From positions 1-64,000 of the forward strand of contig NZ_SJPO01000011.1 in assembly GCF_007859935.1 (NCBI RefSeq): a stretch of DNA of 64,000 nucleotides, written 5' to 3'. This document shows, one piece after another, positions 9,994 to 18,142 of this stretch. The position numbers were made by a program, and so were the translations under genes. Origin of the DNA: Posidoniimonas polymericola (GTDB lineage: Bacteria; Planctomycetota; Planctomycetia; Pirellulales; Lacipirellulaceae). The stretch's first letter is position 1. Every line of letters begins with the position of its first letter. The notes beneath the pieces are model-generated. The model saw nothing but the letters and a program-made list of their open reading frames with translations. It was not told the origin of the DNA and ran no database searches.

Positions 9994-11319
9994 TCAGTCG
10001 CCGCGGAGCTTGAGGTTGGCCTGGGTCAGCTTCTCGCGGACCTCGTTGAGGCTCGTGACGCCGAAGTTCTTGCACTCCAGCAGGTCGTCGCCGGTGCGGC
10101 GGACCAGCTCGCCGATGGTCGTCAGCCCAAGGCGGACCATGCACTTGCGGGCCCGGACCGACAGGTTGAGGTCCGAGATCGGGCGGTCCAAGAGGGCCCG
10201 CTCGTCCGCCGACAGCGAGTCGGGGTCGTAGGTGGTTTCCTCTTCGCGCTTCTGGTTGGCGAACATGCCGAGCTCCAGGCCCTTGGAGCTGAGCATCTCG
10301 CGGATCTCGACCAGGGAGGTCTCGCCGAAGTTCTTGCTCGACAGCAGCACCTGCTCGGAGGTCTCGGTCAGGTCGCCGAGGGTCATGATGCCCATCTTCT
10401 GCAGGCAGTTGCGGCTGCGGACCGACAGCTCGAAGTCGGTGACCGGGATGCCGAGCACCTGGCTCATGCGGTCCTGGCGGCGGCGGGCCTCCTCGTCGTA
10501 GTACATGTCGCGGCTGGCGTCGGCGTCGCGGAAGAACAGCCGGGCCCGCGGGTGCGACGGGAACGAATCGAGGATGCGGCGGTAGCAGGCCTTGGCCCGC
10601 TCGTGCTGCTCGAGGTCCTCGTACAGGATGCCGAGGTTCAGCAGCGTGCCGACGTGCGAGGGGAACTGCACCGAGGCCCGCTCGTACAGCTCGCGGGCGT
10701 CCTGGTCGTTGCCGTGGCGGTCGTTCTCGAGGGCCAGGCCGAAGAGGGCCCCGGAGTGGCTGTCGTTGACGTTGACGGCCCGCTCCAGGTAGGCGACGAC
10801 TTCATCGCGCGAGCCGCCCAGGGCCTGCACCGTGGCCGACCGCTGGTACAGGTAGTCGGCGGTCTGCTCGACGGCGCCCGAGAGCGAGTCGAGCAGCTTG
10901 AGGGCTTCCTCGGGCTGCTTGTCGTAGCGGAGGGCTTCGGCCTTGGCGAGCGCGACGGCTCCCGGCTCGTAGCCCGCCCGCTGGGCGGAGTCGTACGCGG
11001 TGATCGCGGCCGGGTAGTTGTCGAGCGCCAGGTTGGCCTTGCCCAGGTAGAAGTGGGTCAGGGCCCCGCCGTCGGCGTGCGAGAGGGTCTCGATCGAGGC
11101 GGTGTACTGGCCCAGCAGGTACTGGCAGACGCCGAGCCGGGCCGCCGTGGCGGGCGTGCGGCTGGGCTGCTCTTCCAGCTCGGCCACCGCCTCGCGCAGC
11201 TCGCGGTACTTGCTGTAGTTGGTCGAGATCGTCTGGGTGATCTCTTCAATCTCGCGCGGTCCGAAGGCCGCGGTGGATAGCACGATCTGCTTGACGTCTG
11301 CTTCTTGGACAGTCGACAT
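9994..11319 (-). CDS. TPR protein with two RNA polymerase alpha-CTD-like domains
   Basis: A 441-residue cytoplasmic protein from the ATG at 11319 (MSTVQEADVKQ); upstream starts add unconserved sequence. After an N-terminal helix region come about five TPR units (about 60-270). Two domains closely resembling the C-terminal domain of the RNA polymerase alpha subunit follow, at about 290-352 (FELSVRSRNCL ... GDLTETSEQVLL) and 379-441 (LNLSVRARKCM ... GELVRRTGDDLL). The Arg equivalent to E. coli alpha R265 is present in both; the N268 equivalent only in the first. No alpha N-terminal domain is present, so it is not the core subunit. A role in transcription control or RNAP binding is inferred. It probably forms an operon with tgt. 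Confidence 0.82.
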   Translation of the reverse strand: MSTVQEADVKQIVLSTAAFGPREIEEITQTISTNYSKYRELREAVAELEEQPSRTPATAARLGVCQYLLGQYTASIETLSHADGGALTHFYLGKANLALDNYPAAITAYDSAQRAGYEPGAVALAKAEALRYDKQPEEALKLLDSLSGAVEQTADYLYQRSATVQALGGSRDEVVAYLERAVNVNDSHSGALFGLALENDRHGNDQDARELYERASVQFPSHVGTLLNLGILYEDLEQHERAKACYRRILDSFPSHPRARLFFRDADASRDMYYDEEARRRQDRMSQVLGIPVTDFELSVRSRNCLQKMGIMTLGDLTETSEQVLLSSKNFGETSLVEIREMLSSKGLELGMFANQKREEETTYDPDSLSADERALLDRPISDLNLSVRARKCMVRLGLTTIGELVRRTGDDLLECKNFGVTSLNEVREKLTQANLKLRGD

Positions 11320-11500
11320 TTGATTGGGAGGCTCCGTGATCTCGGATGAACTCCACGCCATGGATCGGGCCTCGCATCCCCGCAGAAGTGGCCCGCCTAG
11401 CGCCACGCTCGGGCGTTGCCCGAGCCAGCAGCTTGGCGGCCCCGGCCGGTAAAGGCCCAGGTCCTGCGGGGCCTGTCGGCCCGAATAAGGGTGGGAAAGG

Positions 11501-11574
11501 AGCCAGCGGTGGGATTCGAACCCACAACCCCCGCATTACGAATGCGGTGCTCTGCCGATTGAAGCTACGCTGGC
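11501..11574 (-). tRNA. tRNA-Thr (anticodon CGT)
   Basis: A 74-base cloverleaf on the reverse strand. Acceptor GCCAGCG pairs with CGCTGGC, discriminator T; D-stem GCTT/GAGC; anticodon stem CCGCA/TGCGG with loop TTCGTAA, anticodon CGT; T-stem GTGGG/CCCAC with loop TTCGAAT. CCA is not encoded. Confidence 0.95.
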
Positions 11575-11645
11575 CCATTGCGGACAAGGCGCCGCAAGCC
11601 CCGAATTCTATGCCCTGCGGGCGATTCCTGCAATCGGGAACCCCT

Positions 11646-12608
11646 TCAGCGTGTGCTCGCCTCGCAGGCGGCAGCTTCTTCCTTAGAATTGGCCGGGTCT
11701 TCCCCGTCCGGCGCGGGGGGGCGGCACGGCAGCGGGGCCGCCGTGTCGCTGCGGATAGCGGACCCGTTGTGCAGGTACTGCGCCCCGGGTTTCGACGCCC
11801 GCGCGCTGTACAGGGCCGCGTCGGCCCGGGCCAGCAGCGACCGGGCGGTCTCGCCCGGCTGGGCCTCGGCCACGCCGCAGCAGACCTGCATGCCGAGCTG
11901 GACCTCGCTCGTCGCGCGGAATCGGCGGCCGAACACGCACGCCCCAGAGAGCGGCGTCTTGGGCATCACCACCACCAGCTCGTCCGAGCCGTAGCGGGCG
12001 GCGAAGTCGCTGCCCCGCAGCTGACGGCTAACCGCTTGGGCCAGGCTCGCCAGCGGCGCCGGCGAGTCGGGCGCCCGTTCGGTGTGCACCTCGGCGACCG
12101 TCAGCATCGCCACCGAGCAGACGCTCTCGCGGTCGCGGGGCGACCGGCGGGAGAGCATGATCTCGAGCTGCTCTTCCAGCGCCCGGCCGTTGCTCAGTCC
12201 GGTCAGCGGGTCGATGCGGCTAGTGGTGTAGTGCGACAGCGACTGCGACTGCTGGCGGATCTTGTCGTAAGCAGACGAGAGCTGGCCGGCCAGCTCGAGG
12301 GTGGGGCCGAGGATCGCCTCGGCCTCGCTGCGGAGCTGGGCCCAGGCGTCCTGCTCGCTGGAGGTCGCCGCGACGCGGAGCTGCTTCTTGAAATTCTCGA
12401 CCTGGGTCCGGTGGAAGGCGAGGTCGGTGCGTAGTTCGCCGGCGATGCTCTCGAGCTCGAGCGCAATGGCCGTGGCGCGTTGAATATCGTCGGAGGCCGA
12501 GGTGTTTTCCTGGGTGGGCTGGCGGCGGCCAAACAGGTAGCCGAGCACCGCGACCACCGCCAACGCGACGGTCTCCGGGATCCCGTAGCTCAAGAAGTTT
12601 GCGAACAT
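11646..12608 (-). CDS. Membrane-anchored GGDEF-domain protein
   Basis: About 320 residues from the ATG at 12608. One N-terminal transmembrane helix (about 8-26) is followed by a long helical, probably coiled-coil segment (about 40-140) and a diguanylate-cyclase-type domain starting at DPLTGLSNGRALEEQL. The active-site motif reads GSDEL where active enzymes have GGDEF or GGEEF, so the second Gly and the Phe are changed. It may be a weak cyclase or a GTP-binding regulator. The tail after about residue 280 is low complexity. It follows a 51-residue membrane protein gene by 26 bases on the same strand. A link to the PilZ gene 3 kb away is possible but unproven. Confidence 0.8.
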   Translation of the reverse strand: MFANFLSYGIPETVALAVVAVLGYLFGRRQPTQENTSASDDIQRATAIALELESIAGELRTDLAFHRTQVENFKKQLRVAATSSEQDAWAQLRSEAEAILGPTLELAGQLSSAYDKIRQQSQSLSHYTTSRIDPLTGLSNGRALEEQLEIMLSRRSPRDRESVCSVAMLTVAEVHTERAPDSPAPLASLAQAVSRQLRGSDFAARYGSDELVVVMPKTPLSGACVFGRRFRATSEVQLGMQVCCGVAEAQPGETARSLLARADAALYSARASKPGAQYLHNGSAIRSDTAAPLPCRPPAPDGEDPANSKEEAAACEASTR

Positions 12609-12634
12609 CACTGGCACACGCCGGGGGGTGAGGA

Positions 12635-12790
12635 CTAGTAGCTGCTCCGCGAGCCGAAGCCGCGCATGCACAGGAAACCGAGGAACGTGACCGCCGCCAG
12701 GACGATCATCCACTCATCGCGGGACAGGGTCGAAAACCACCGCCAAGTGTCGCTGGGGACGTCGTTGAGCCGTTCGATGATGTACTGCAT
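12635..12790 (-). CDS. Small single-pass membrane protein (51 aa)
   Basis: Starts at the ATG at 12790 (MQYIIERLNDV...). A polar N-terminal half with three Trp residues is followed by a hydrophobic helix (about 27-43, IVLAAVTFLGFLCM) and a short RGFGSRSSY tail. Compact size, sensible charge pattern and close spacing to the downstream GGDEF gene argue for a real gene. I do not recognise a named family. A longer open frame upstream to 13468 is not credible, because it runs antisense through leuB. Confidence 0.55.
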   Translation of the reverse strand: MQYIIERLNDVPSDTWRWFSTLSRDEWMIVLAAVTFLGFLCMRGFGSRSSY

Positions 12791-13055
12791 GGCGGGACGC
12801 TCAGGGCCGGGAGAGGGCGGGCACACACTATCGGAAGCATAGGACCGGCCGGGGCGCCGGGCGGCCCGCCGTGGACGCGGCCGCGGGGGTCCAGGCCGCA
12901 GGGTCGCGGGCGACCGCCACAACCGGCACAACCGGTCCGCCGGAGAGACTGCCACAGCCCAGCGTCGGCTGGTAAACTGCTGGTTTCTTCCTAACCCGCC
13001 GCACCGGCCTGTCGGCACATTCGCCGCGGGGCCTCGAAACCCGTTGTCTGAGAAA

Positions 13056-14147
13056 ATGTCGCAGCCCCTTAAGATTGCCCAGATCGCTGGAGATGGAATC
13101 GGCCCCGAAGTTGTCGGAGCCTCGCTGGAGGTGCTGCGGGCGGCCGCCCACGGCTGCGGCCTCGAGTACAGCGTGACCGAGTTCCCGTTCTCGGCCGCCC
13201 ACTTCCTCGAGACCGGCCACGTACTGGACGACAGCGACATCGAGAAGCTGCGCGGTTTCGACTCGATCCTGCTCGGCGCCGTCGGCGGCCTGCCGAACGA
13301 CCCCCGCCTGGCCGGCGGAGTGATCGAGAAGGGCATCCTGCTGAAGCTCCGCTTCGAGCTCGACCAGTACATCAACCTGCGGCCGGTGAGCCTGTACCCC
13401 GGCATCGAGACCCCGCTCAAGGACAAGACCGCCGAGCACATCGACTTCGTCTGCGTCCGCGAGAACACCGAGGACCTGTACTGCGGCGTCGGCGGCTACG
13501 TCCGCAAGGGGACGCCCCAGGAGGTCAGCAGCCAGACGATGGTCTCGACGCGGTTCGGCGTGGAACGCTGCATCCGCTACGCGTTCGAGCTCGCCAAGAC
13601 CCGCCAGCGCAAGAACCTGACGCTGGTCCACAAGACCAACGTGCTGACCTTCGCCGGCGACACCTGGCACCGGGCCTTCAAGGAGGTCGCCGAGGAGTAC
13701 CCCGAGGTCGAGACCAACTACCACCACGTCGACGCCTGCTGCATGTACATGGTGCAGCGCCCCGAGGTGTACGACGTCATCGTCGTTCCCAATATGTTCG
13801 GCGACATCATCACCGACCTTGGCGCCGCCATTGCCGGCGGCATGGGCATGGCCGCCAGCGGCAACCTCAACCCGGACGGCGTGGCGCCGTCGATGTTCGA
13901 GCCGGTGCACGGCTCGGCGCCCGACATCGCCGGGCAGAACCTGGCGAACCCGATCGCCACGATCGACTCGCTCGGCCTCTTGCTGCGTGAGACCGGCCGC
14001 ATCAAGCAGAACGCCGCCGCGGTGAAGTGCGGCGAGCAGATCGGCGCGGCGGTCAAGAAGGTCACGCCGAAGTTTGCCGGCAAGAACCTCGACCGCTCTG
14101 GCTACGGCACCGACGAGATCGGCAGCATGGTCGCCGACGCGCTGTAG
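13056..14147 (+). CDS. leuB: 3-isopropylmalate dehydrogenase
   Basis: A 363-residue NAD-dependent beta-decarboxylating dehydrogenase. Seen: AGDGIGPEVV at the N-terminus, LLGAVGG, the substrate loop LKLRFELDQYINLRPV, VRENTEDLYCGVGG, the HKTNVL strand, and the Mg/NAD motif MFGDIITDLGAAIAGGMGMAASG followed by EPVHGSAPDIAGQ. The loop and length fit LeuB, which oxidises 3-isopropylmalate in leucine synthesis; tartrate/malate dehydrogenases of the same family cannot be fully excluded. The ATG at 13056 is preferred over an in-frame TTG at 13044. No other leu gene is adjacent. Confidence 0.88.
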   Translation: MSQPLKIAQIAGDGIGPEVVGASLEVLRAAAHGCGLEYSVTEFPFSAAHFLETGHVLDDSDIEKLRGFDSILLGAVGGLPNDPRLAGGVIEKGILLKLRFELDQYINLRPVSLYPGIETPLKDKTAEHIDFVCVRENTEDLYCGVGGYVRKGTPQEVSSQTMVSTRFGVERCIRYAFELAKTRQRKNLTLVHKTNVLTFAGDTWHRAFKEVAEEYPEVETNYHHVDACCMYMVQRPEVYDVIVVPNMFGDIITDLGAAIAGGMGMAASGNLNPDGVAPSMFEPVHGSAPDIAGQNLANPIATIDSLGLLLRETGRIKQNAAAVKCGEQIGAAVKKVTPKFAGKNLDRSGYGTDEIGSMVADAL

Positions 14148-14159
14148 CGTTCGCCACGG

Positions 14160-15440
14160 CTACCACTGCCACGTGCGGCGGCTGACGTGCGCCGGCACGA
14201 AGGTGTCGCGGTACGAGCGCCGCCAGAAGAACTCCTCGGTGTACGCCACGAGCGACGCCGCCTTGATGAACAGGAAGTACGCCGGCATCAGCGGCACGCA
14301 CAGCAGGGCCCACGCGTCGCGCGCCGGCTTGGGGGTGTAGAACATCACTACCATCCACTGCGCCAGTTCTAGCAGCACGCACAACGCGTAGTTGGTGAGC
14401 AACGCGTACACGAACCAGCCGGGCCAGCAGACGGCCATCACCACCATCGACGCCGCCGCCAGGTAGGTCAGCAGGATCCGGAAGAACCAGGTCTCGGCCA
14501 GGATTGCCAGGTTGCTGAGCCGGAACCCGGGGCTGCGGACGTTCGCCAGGTCGAGGTGCTTGCGGCACTCGAAGGTCACCGCCGCCCACTCCCAGCGGCG
14601 GCGCTGCTTGAACAGCTGACGCCACTTGGTCGGCAGGTTGGTCAGGCACTGCGCGAGCGGCACGTGACGCACCTGCCAGCCCCCCTTGCGGAGCCGCAGC
14701 ACGAGGTCGCCGTCCTCGCCGGGGCCGACGTCCCAGCCGCCGGTCCGCTCGAGCGCCGAGCGGCGGTACGCGCCGAACGCGCCCGACACGATGCTCAGCA
14801 CGCCGAGCCGGGAGCTCAGCAGCCGCCCCACGAACACTGACCGCAGGTACTCCGCCGCCTGCAGCCGCGTCAGCAGGCTGGTGTTGGCGTTCCGCGCGAC
14901 CACCGCGCCCGACGCCGCGGCGACCCTGGGGTCGCGGAACGGCTGGACGATCCGCTCGATCGCGCCCGGCTCGACGTGCGAGTCGGTGTCGACGCAGACC
15001 AGGATCGGCGCCTTGGCGAACGGCAGCGCGCAGTTGAGCGCCGAAGACTTGCCGCCCCGCTGCGGCTTGCGGATCACCATCACGCCGGGGTGGTCCTGGG
15101 CGAACTTCTTCGCGACGTCCGCCATGCCGTCGGTCGAGCCGTCGTCGACGACGATGATCTCCATAGGGGCGTAGCTGCCCCACACCGACTCGAGGGTAGC
15201 GCCGATCGTGTCGGCCTCGTTCAGCCCGGCCAGCACCACGCAGATCGGCGGGCGGAATTCTTCTTGGCTCGCCGGCCCGTCCCGCAGCCAGTCGACCACG
15301 TCGCGCACCGCGTCCGCCAGGCACATGACGACGGTCGCCAGCCCGTACCTCAGCCCATCGACGCACAGCAGCGGCCATGCGATGAGCAGCAGCTCACCGA
15401 GCGTCCTCGACGAGAGCCATTGGATCCAGGCGGTTAACAT
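14160..15440 (-). CDS. Membrane glycosyltransferase family 2 (processive synthase type)
   Basis: A 426-residue GT2 enzyme with an N-terminal membrane segment (about 15-45), a GT-A domain and three or four C-terminal transmembrane helices (about 310-400). Catalytic features: VVDDGSTD at 97-104, DTD at 151-153, GED at 241-243 and QRRRW at 279-283, the D,D,D,QxxRW set of cellulose, chitin, poly-GlcNAc and alginate-type synthases. The 5' end overlaps the end of the PilZ-regulator gene by 47 bases, so translation is probably coupled. With that gene and the HlyD-type gene it looks like an Alg8-Alg44-style exopolysaccharide synthase. The polymer is unknown; chain elongation is inferred from the QxxRW motif and TM layout. 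Confidence 0.88.
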   Translation of the reverse strand: MLTAWIQWLSSRTLGELLLIAWPLLCVDGLRYGLATVVMCLADAVRDVVDWLRDGPASQEEFRPPICVVLAGLNEADTIGATLESVWGSYAPMEIIVVDDGSTDGMADVAKKFAQDHPGVMVIRKPQRGGKSSALNCALPFAKAPILVCVDTDSHVEPGAIERIVQPFRDPRVAAASGAVVARNANTSLLTRLQAAEYLRSVFVGRLLSSRLGVLSIVSGAFGAYRRSALERTGGWDVGPGEDGDLVLRLRKGGWQVRHVPLAQCLTNLPTKWRQLFKQRRRWEWAAVTFECRKHLDLANVRSPGFRLSNLAILAETWFFRILLTYLAAASMVVMAVCWPGWFVYALLTNYALCVLLELAQWMVVMFYTPKPARDAWALLCVPLMPAYFLFIKAASLVAYTEEFFWRRSYRDTFVPAHVSRRTWQW

Positions 15441-16668
15441 AGTACGCGACGACGTCCTTTTCGATCGCCTCGCGGGCGTCGGCGCGTTTGCCGCAGCTCA
15501 TGCACTCGGCGATCAGGGAGAGTTCTGCGTCGGACCACGAGCACTCGCGGCACTTGTGCGGGCCCTCGATGTATTCGAAGTCGGCGCCGACCACCAGCTT
15601 GGCGTTGCGGCACTTGGGACACGCGGGCGCGCCCAAGCCGAACTCGGCCTCCGGCCCAACGTGGGCGCAGGCGAAGTGGTGGATCAGCCGCGTCGGCTCC
15701 GTGTCGAACGACCCGCACGCCTGGCAGCCGTCGCGGTAGCTCAGCAGCGAGTAGCACTCCGGGCAGCTCTTCACGCGGTCGACCACCCGCGAACGCAGCA
15801 CGCCGCGCGAGGCCCACGCCTGCAGCAGGGCGGGGTCCATCGGCGGGGCGTAGGTGAGCCGTTGCGGGTCAAGCCGCGGGGTCAGCTGCCGCGGGTCGAG
15901 CAGATCCTCGTCGCCGGTAACAAAGCGTCCCCCCAGGTGGACCGACGGCAGCGCGAGCCGCCGCTGCCGCCATTCGACGGTCGCGTAACGGTACTGCCCG
16001 TCCGGGCCCTCTACCCCCACGACGCAGCGGTCGGGGATCGCCTGCGGGTCCTGATCGACCAGGAGCCCCAGGCCGATCCGACTGAGGTTCACCAGCCGGG
16101 CGGGCGTCTCGACCCCCGGCCGCCCGTCGGGCGTGACCGACAGCACCACCGCGGCGGCAGAGCACTCGTGCCGACCCGCCTTGCGGCGTTCGGCTGGGCC
16201 CGCGGCGTTCTGGTCGGCGTCGGACACAATCAGCGGCCACAGCAGCGAGGCGAGCCGCTCGCCAGTCATTTGTTCTTTGGGCAGGAACTCCTGCGCCCCG
16301 AGCCGACCGGCCCGCATCACCGCTTCGGTGTGGCTGTCGACCGACAGCACTACCACCGGCGCGCCGGAACAGCCTTGCACAATCCGCCGCAGCGATTCGT
16401 CCGACTCGGCCTCGCCGAATGAGTAGCCGACCAGCACCGCGTCGACCAGTTCGACAGCCAAGTGCGCCTCGGCCGCCTCGTAGGTTGAGACGTGCATCAA
16501 CTGCGAGTCGACCGGTAGCCGATCGTGCAGCGCCAGTTTCAGCTTCATCGCGTCGAGCAGGTTCGGCTCGACGTGCAGCACCCGCCAGGGGGACAGGCCG
16601 CCTGCCGCGGCGGTTGGCGCGGCGACGCTGAGCGGCGGCGCGGTTGGTGTGATCGCTTCTTGGCTCAT
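15394..16668 (-). CDS. Receiver-like/PilZ/zinc-ribbon regulator (TackOD1-like)
   Basis: A 424-residue cytoplasmic protein with three parts. Residues about 27-150 have a response-regulator fold, but the strand that should carry the phosphorylated Asp reads AVLVGYSFGE, so it probably is not phosphorylated. Residues about 160-250 resemble PilZ (ERRKAGRHE, then RLVNLSRIGLGL), giving a likely c-di-GMP site. The C-terminal part has several CxxC knuckles (CPECYS, CQACG, CPKCRN, CRECSW, CMSCGK) and a HHFAC motif that resemble the TackOD1 metal-binding output domain. It sits between the adaptor gene (1-base gap) and the GT2 gene (overlap), which points to c-di-GMP control of polymer synthesis. The TackOD1 assignment is from memory of the family. 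Confidence 0.72.
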   Translation of the reverse strand: MSQEAITPTAPPLSVAAPTAAAGGLSPWRVLHVEPNLLDAMKLKLALHDRLPVDSQLMHVSTYEAAEAHLAVELVDAVLVGYSFGEAESDESLRRIVQGCSGAPVVVLSVDSHTEAVMRAGRLGAQEFLPKEQMTGERLASLLWPLIVSDADQNAAGPAERRKAGRHECSAAAVVLSVTPDGRPGVETPARLVNLSRIGLGLLVDQDPQAIPDRCVVGVEGPDGQYRYATVEWRQRRLALPSVHLGGRFVTGDEDLLDPRQLTPRLDPQRLTYAPPMDPALLQAWASRGVLRSRVVDRVKSCPECYSLLSYRDGCQACGSFDTEPTRLIHHFACAHVGPEAEFGLGAPACPKCRNAKLVVGADFEYIEGPHKCRECSWSDAELSLIAECMSCGKRADAREAIEKDVVAYYVNRLDPMALVEDAR

Positions 16669-16669
16669 G

Positions 16670-17887
16670 TCAGCCTCCCCACCACGAAGTAAGCACGGAG
16701 ACCGACTCGCCGGCCCGCAGCGTCAGCCCGCGGGGCAGTTCCTGCGGCAGGCCCAGGTAGACCGCCGCTTTGTTCGGAGGACCGGGGTCGTCGCCCGCGC
16801 GTTCCACCGGGGCGGTGGTCAATGCCGGACCAACCGCCAGCACCTCACACGCCAGCGTAGCGTTCGACTTGGCGGACCGGGCCTGCACGCGGCGGCCGAC
16901 CGGGAAGTCGTCGACCTGGTCGAGCGGCACGTAGATAGTCAATTCCATTGAGTTTTGGTCGAGCAGCTCGAGCACCGGCCGGTCGACGCCGCACGCCTCG
17001 CCGACGTGGGCGGCGACACGCACTACCGAGCCGGCGAACGGCGCCCGCAGCTGGCCCCAGTCACGCTGCTCTTCAAGCCTCGCGATCTCGGCGTTAAGTT
17101 GTTCGACCTTCGCGACCCACGGCCGCAGCAGCGCGGCGTGCCGCTCGGGCGAGGGCTGCTGGGCGAGCCGTGTCTCGAGCGCGGCGACCGCCTGCCGCAG
17201 CGACTCCAGCCGCGACCGGCTGCCGGCCTGGCGGAAGCGGAGCGACTCGATTTCTTGTTCGGGCACGACCGCCGAGGCGACCAGCGGCTCGATGCGGGCC
17301 TGGCTGGCGGTCAGTTCTTCGGCCGTGGCCGACTCGACGCCGAGGCGGCCGAGCAGGTCGAGGTACTGCGAGGTGAGCTGCAGCTGGCGGTCCTGCTGCG
17401 TGAGCAACTCTGCGCCGAGCCGCGCGGTCTCGGCGCCCAGCTCGGCCTCGGCGGTACGGAGCTCGTCACGGAGCCGCTCGATTGAGGCGTCAAGTTGTCG
17501 GTCAACGACGGTCGCCAGCAGATCGCCTTGCTGGACGGCCTGGCCAGGCCGCACGTGCACGGCCTCGATCGTCCCGCTCCAAGGAGCCGCCAGCTCGGCG
17601 GTCCGGGCGGCGACCACGCCGTGGGCGCTGTAGCGGAAGAACGTCGACCACATTGTGCAAAGCGTCACGCAAAGGCCGAACGCCAGCACGCCGGCAATCA
17701 GCGTCCGGCTGATAGGCCGGTCGGAAGTTGGCGGCGGCCCGGCTTGAGGGCCGTCAACCGCCTGCGTATCCGTGGCAGCTTCGCGGAGCGCCTTGTCGGC
17801 GGCACGCAGCATCTCCTCGGCCGACCGGACGTCGTCGGCGGTCGGGGCGTTGGGCGCCGTGTCGGAAGTGTGGAGTCGGGTCTTCAT
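16670..17887 (-). CDS. HlyD-family membrane fusion protein
   Basis: A 405-residue protein with a cytoplasmic N-terminal stretch (1-58), one transmembrane helix (about 62-82), a biotinyl-lipoyl-like half (APWSGTIEAVHVRPGQAVQQGDLL), a long Glu/Arg/Leu-rich coiled-coil hairpin (about 130-270), the second lipoyl half (LRAPFAGSVVRVAAHVGEAC) and a beta-barrel end. This is the periplasmic adaptor architecture. As first gene of the cluster with the PilZ regulator and the GT2 synthase, it matches the periplasmic part of Alg44, here split from its PilZ part. A role in exporting or stabilising the polymer is inferred. Confidence 0.85.
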   Translation of the reverse strand: MKTRLHTSDTAPNAPTADDVRSAEEMLRAADKALREAATDTQAVDGPQAGPPPTSDRPISRTLIAGVLAFGLCVTLCTMWSTFFRYSAHGVVAARTAELAAPWSGTIEAVHVRPGQAVQQGDLLATVVDRQLDASIERLRDELRTAEAELGAETARLGAELLTQQDRQLQLTSQYLDLLGRLGVESATAEELTASQARIEPLVASAVVPEQEIESLRFRQAGSRSRLESLRQAVAALETRLAQQPSPERHAALLRPWVAKVEQLNAEIARLEEQRDWGQLRAPFAGSVVRVAAHVGEACGVDRPVLELLDQNSMELTIYVPLDQVDDFPVGRRVQARSAKSNATLACEVLAVGPALTTAPVERAGDDPGPPNKAAVYLGLPQELPRGLTLRAGESVSVLTSWWGG

Positions 17888-18142
17888 GGGGCAGGGCAGG
17901 GGGGCGCCCGTGGGGGATTTGGTCGCCAGGCCCAGCGAAACTCTTGACCGGGCAGAGCAAGGAAGCGTAGCTCGCCCCCGCCAGCGGGAGGGGGAAAATC
18001 GCCGGGCCGTGCCCGTACAGCCGTTACAGCCCGGCCGCGGATAACCGGTCCCGCGGCGATACCGGCCGGCCTCCAGAGTGTTTAGGATGAGTTCCTGTCG
18101 CGTCTTGCCGCCGCCAGCCCTACCGCCGCCCCCTGGTTCCCT

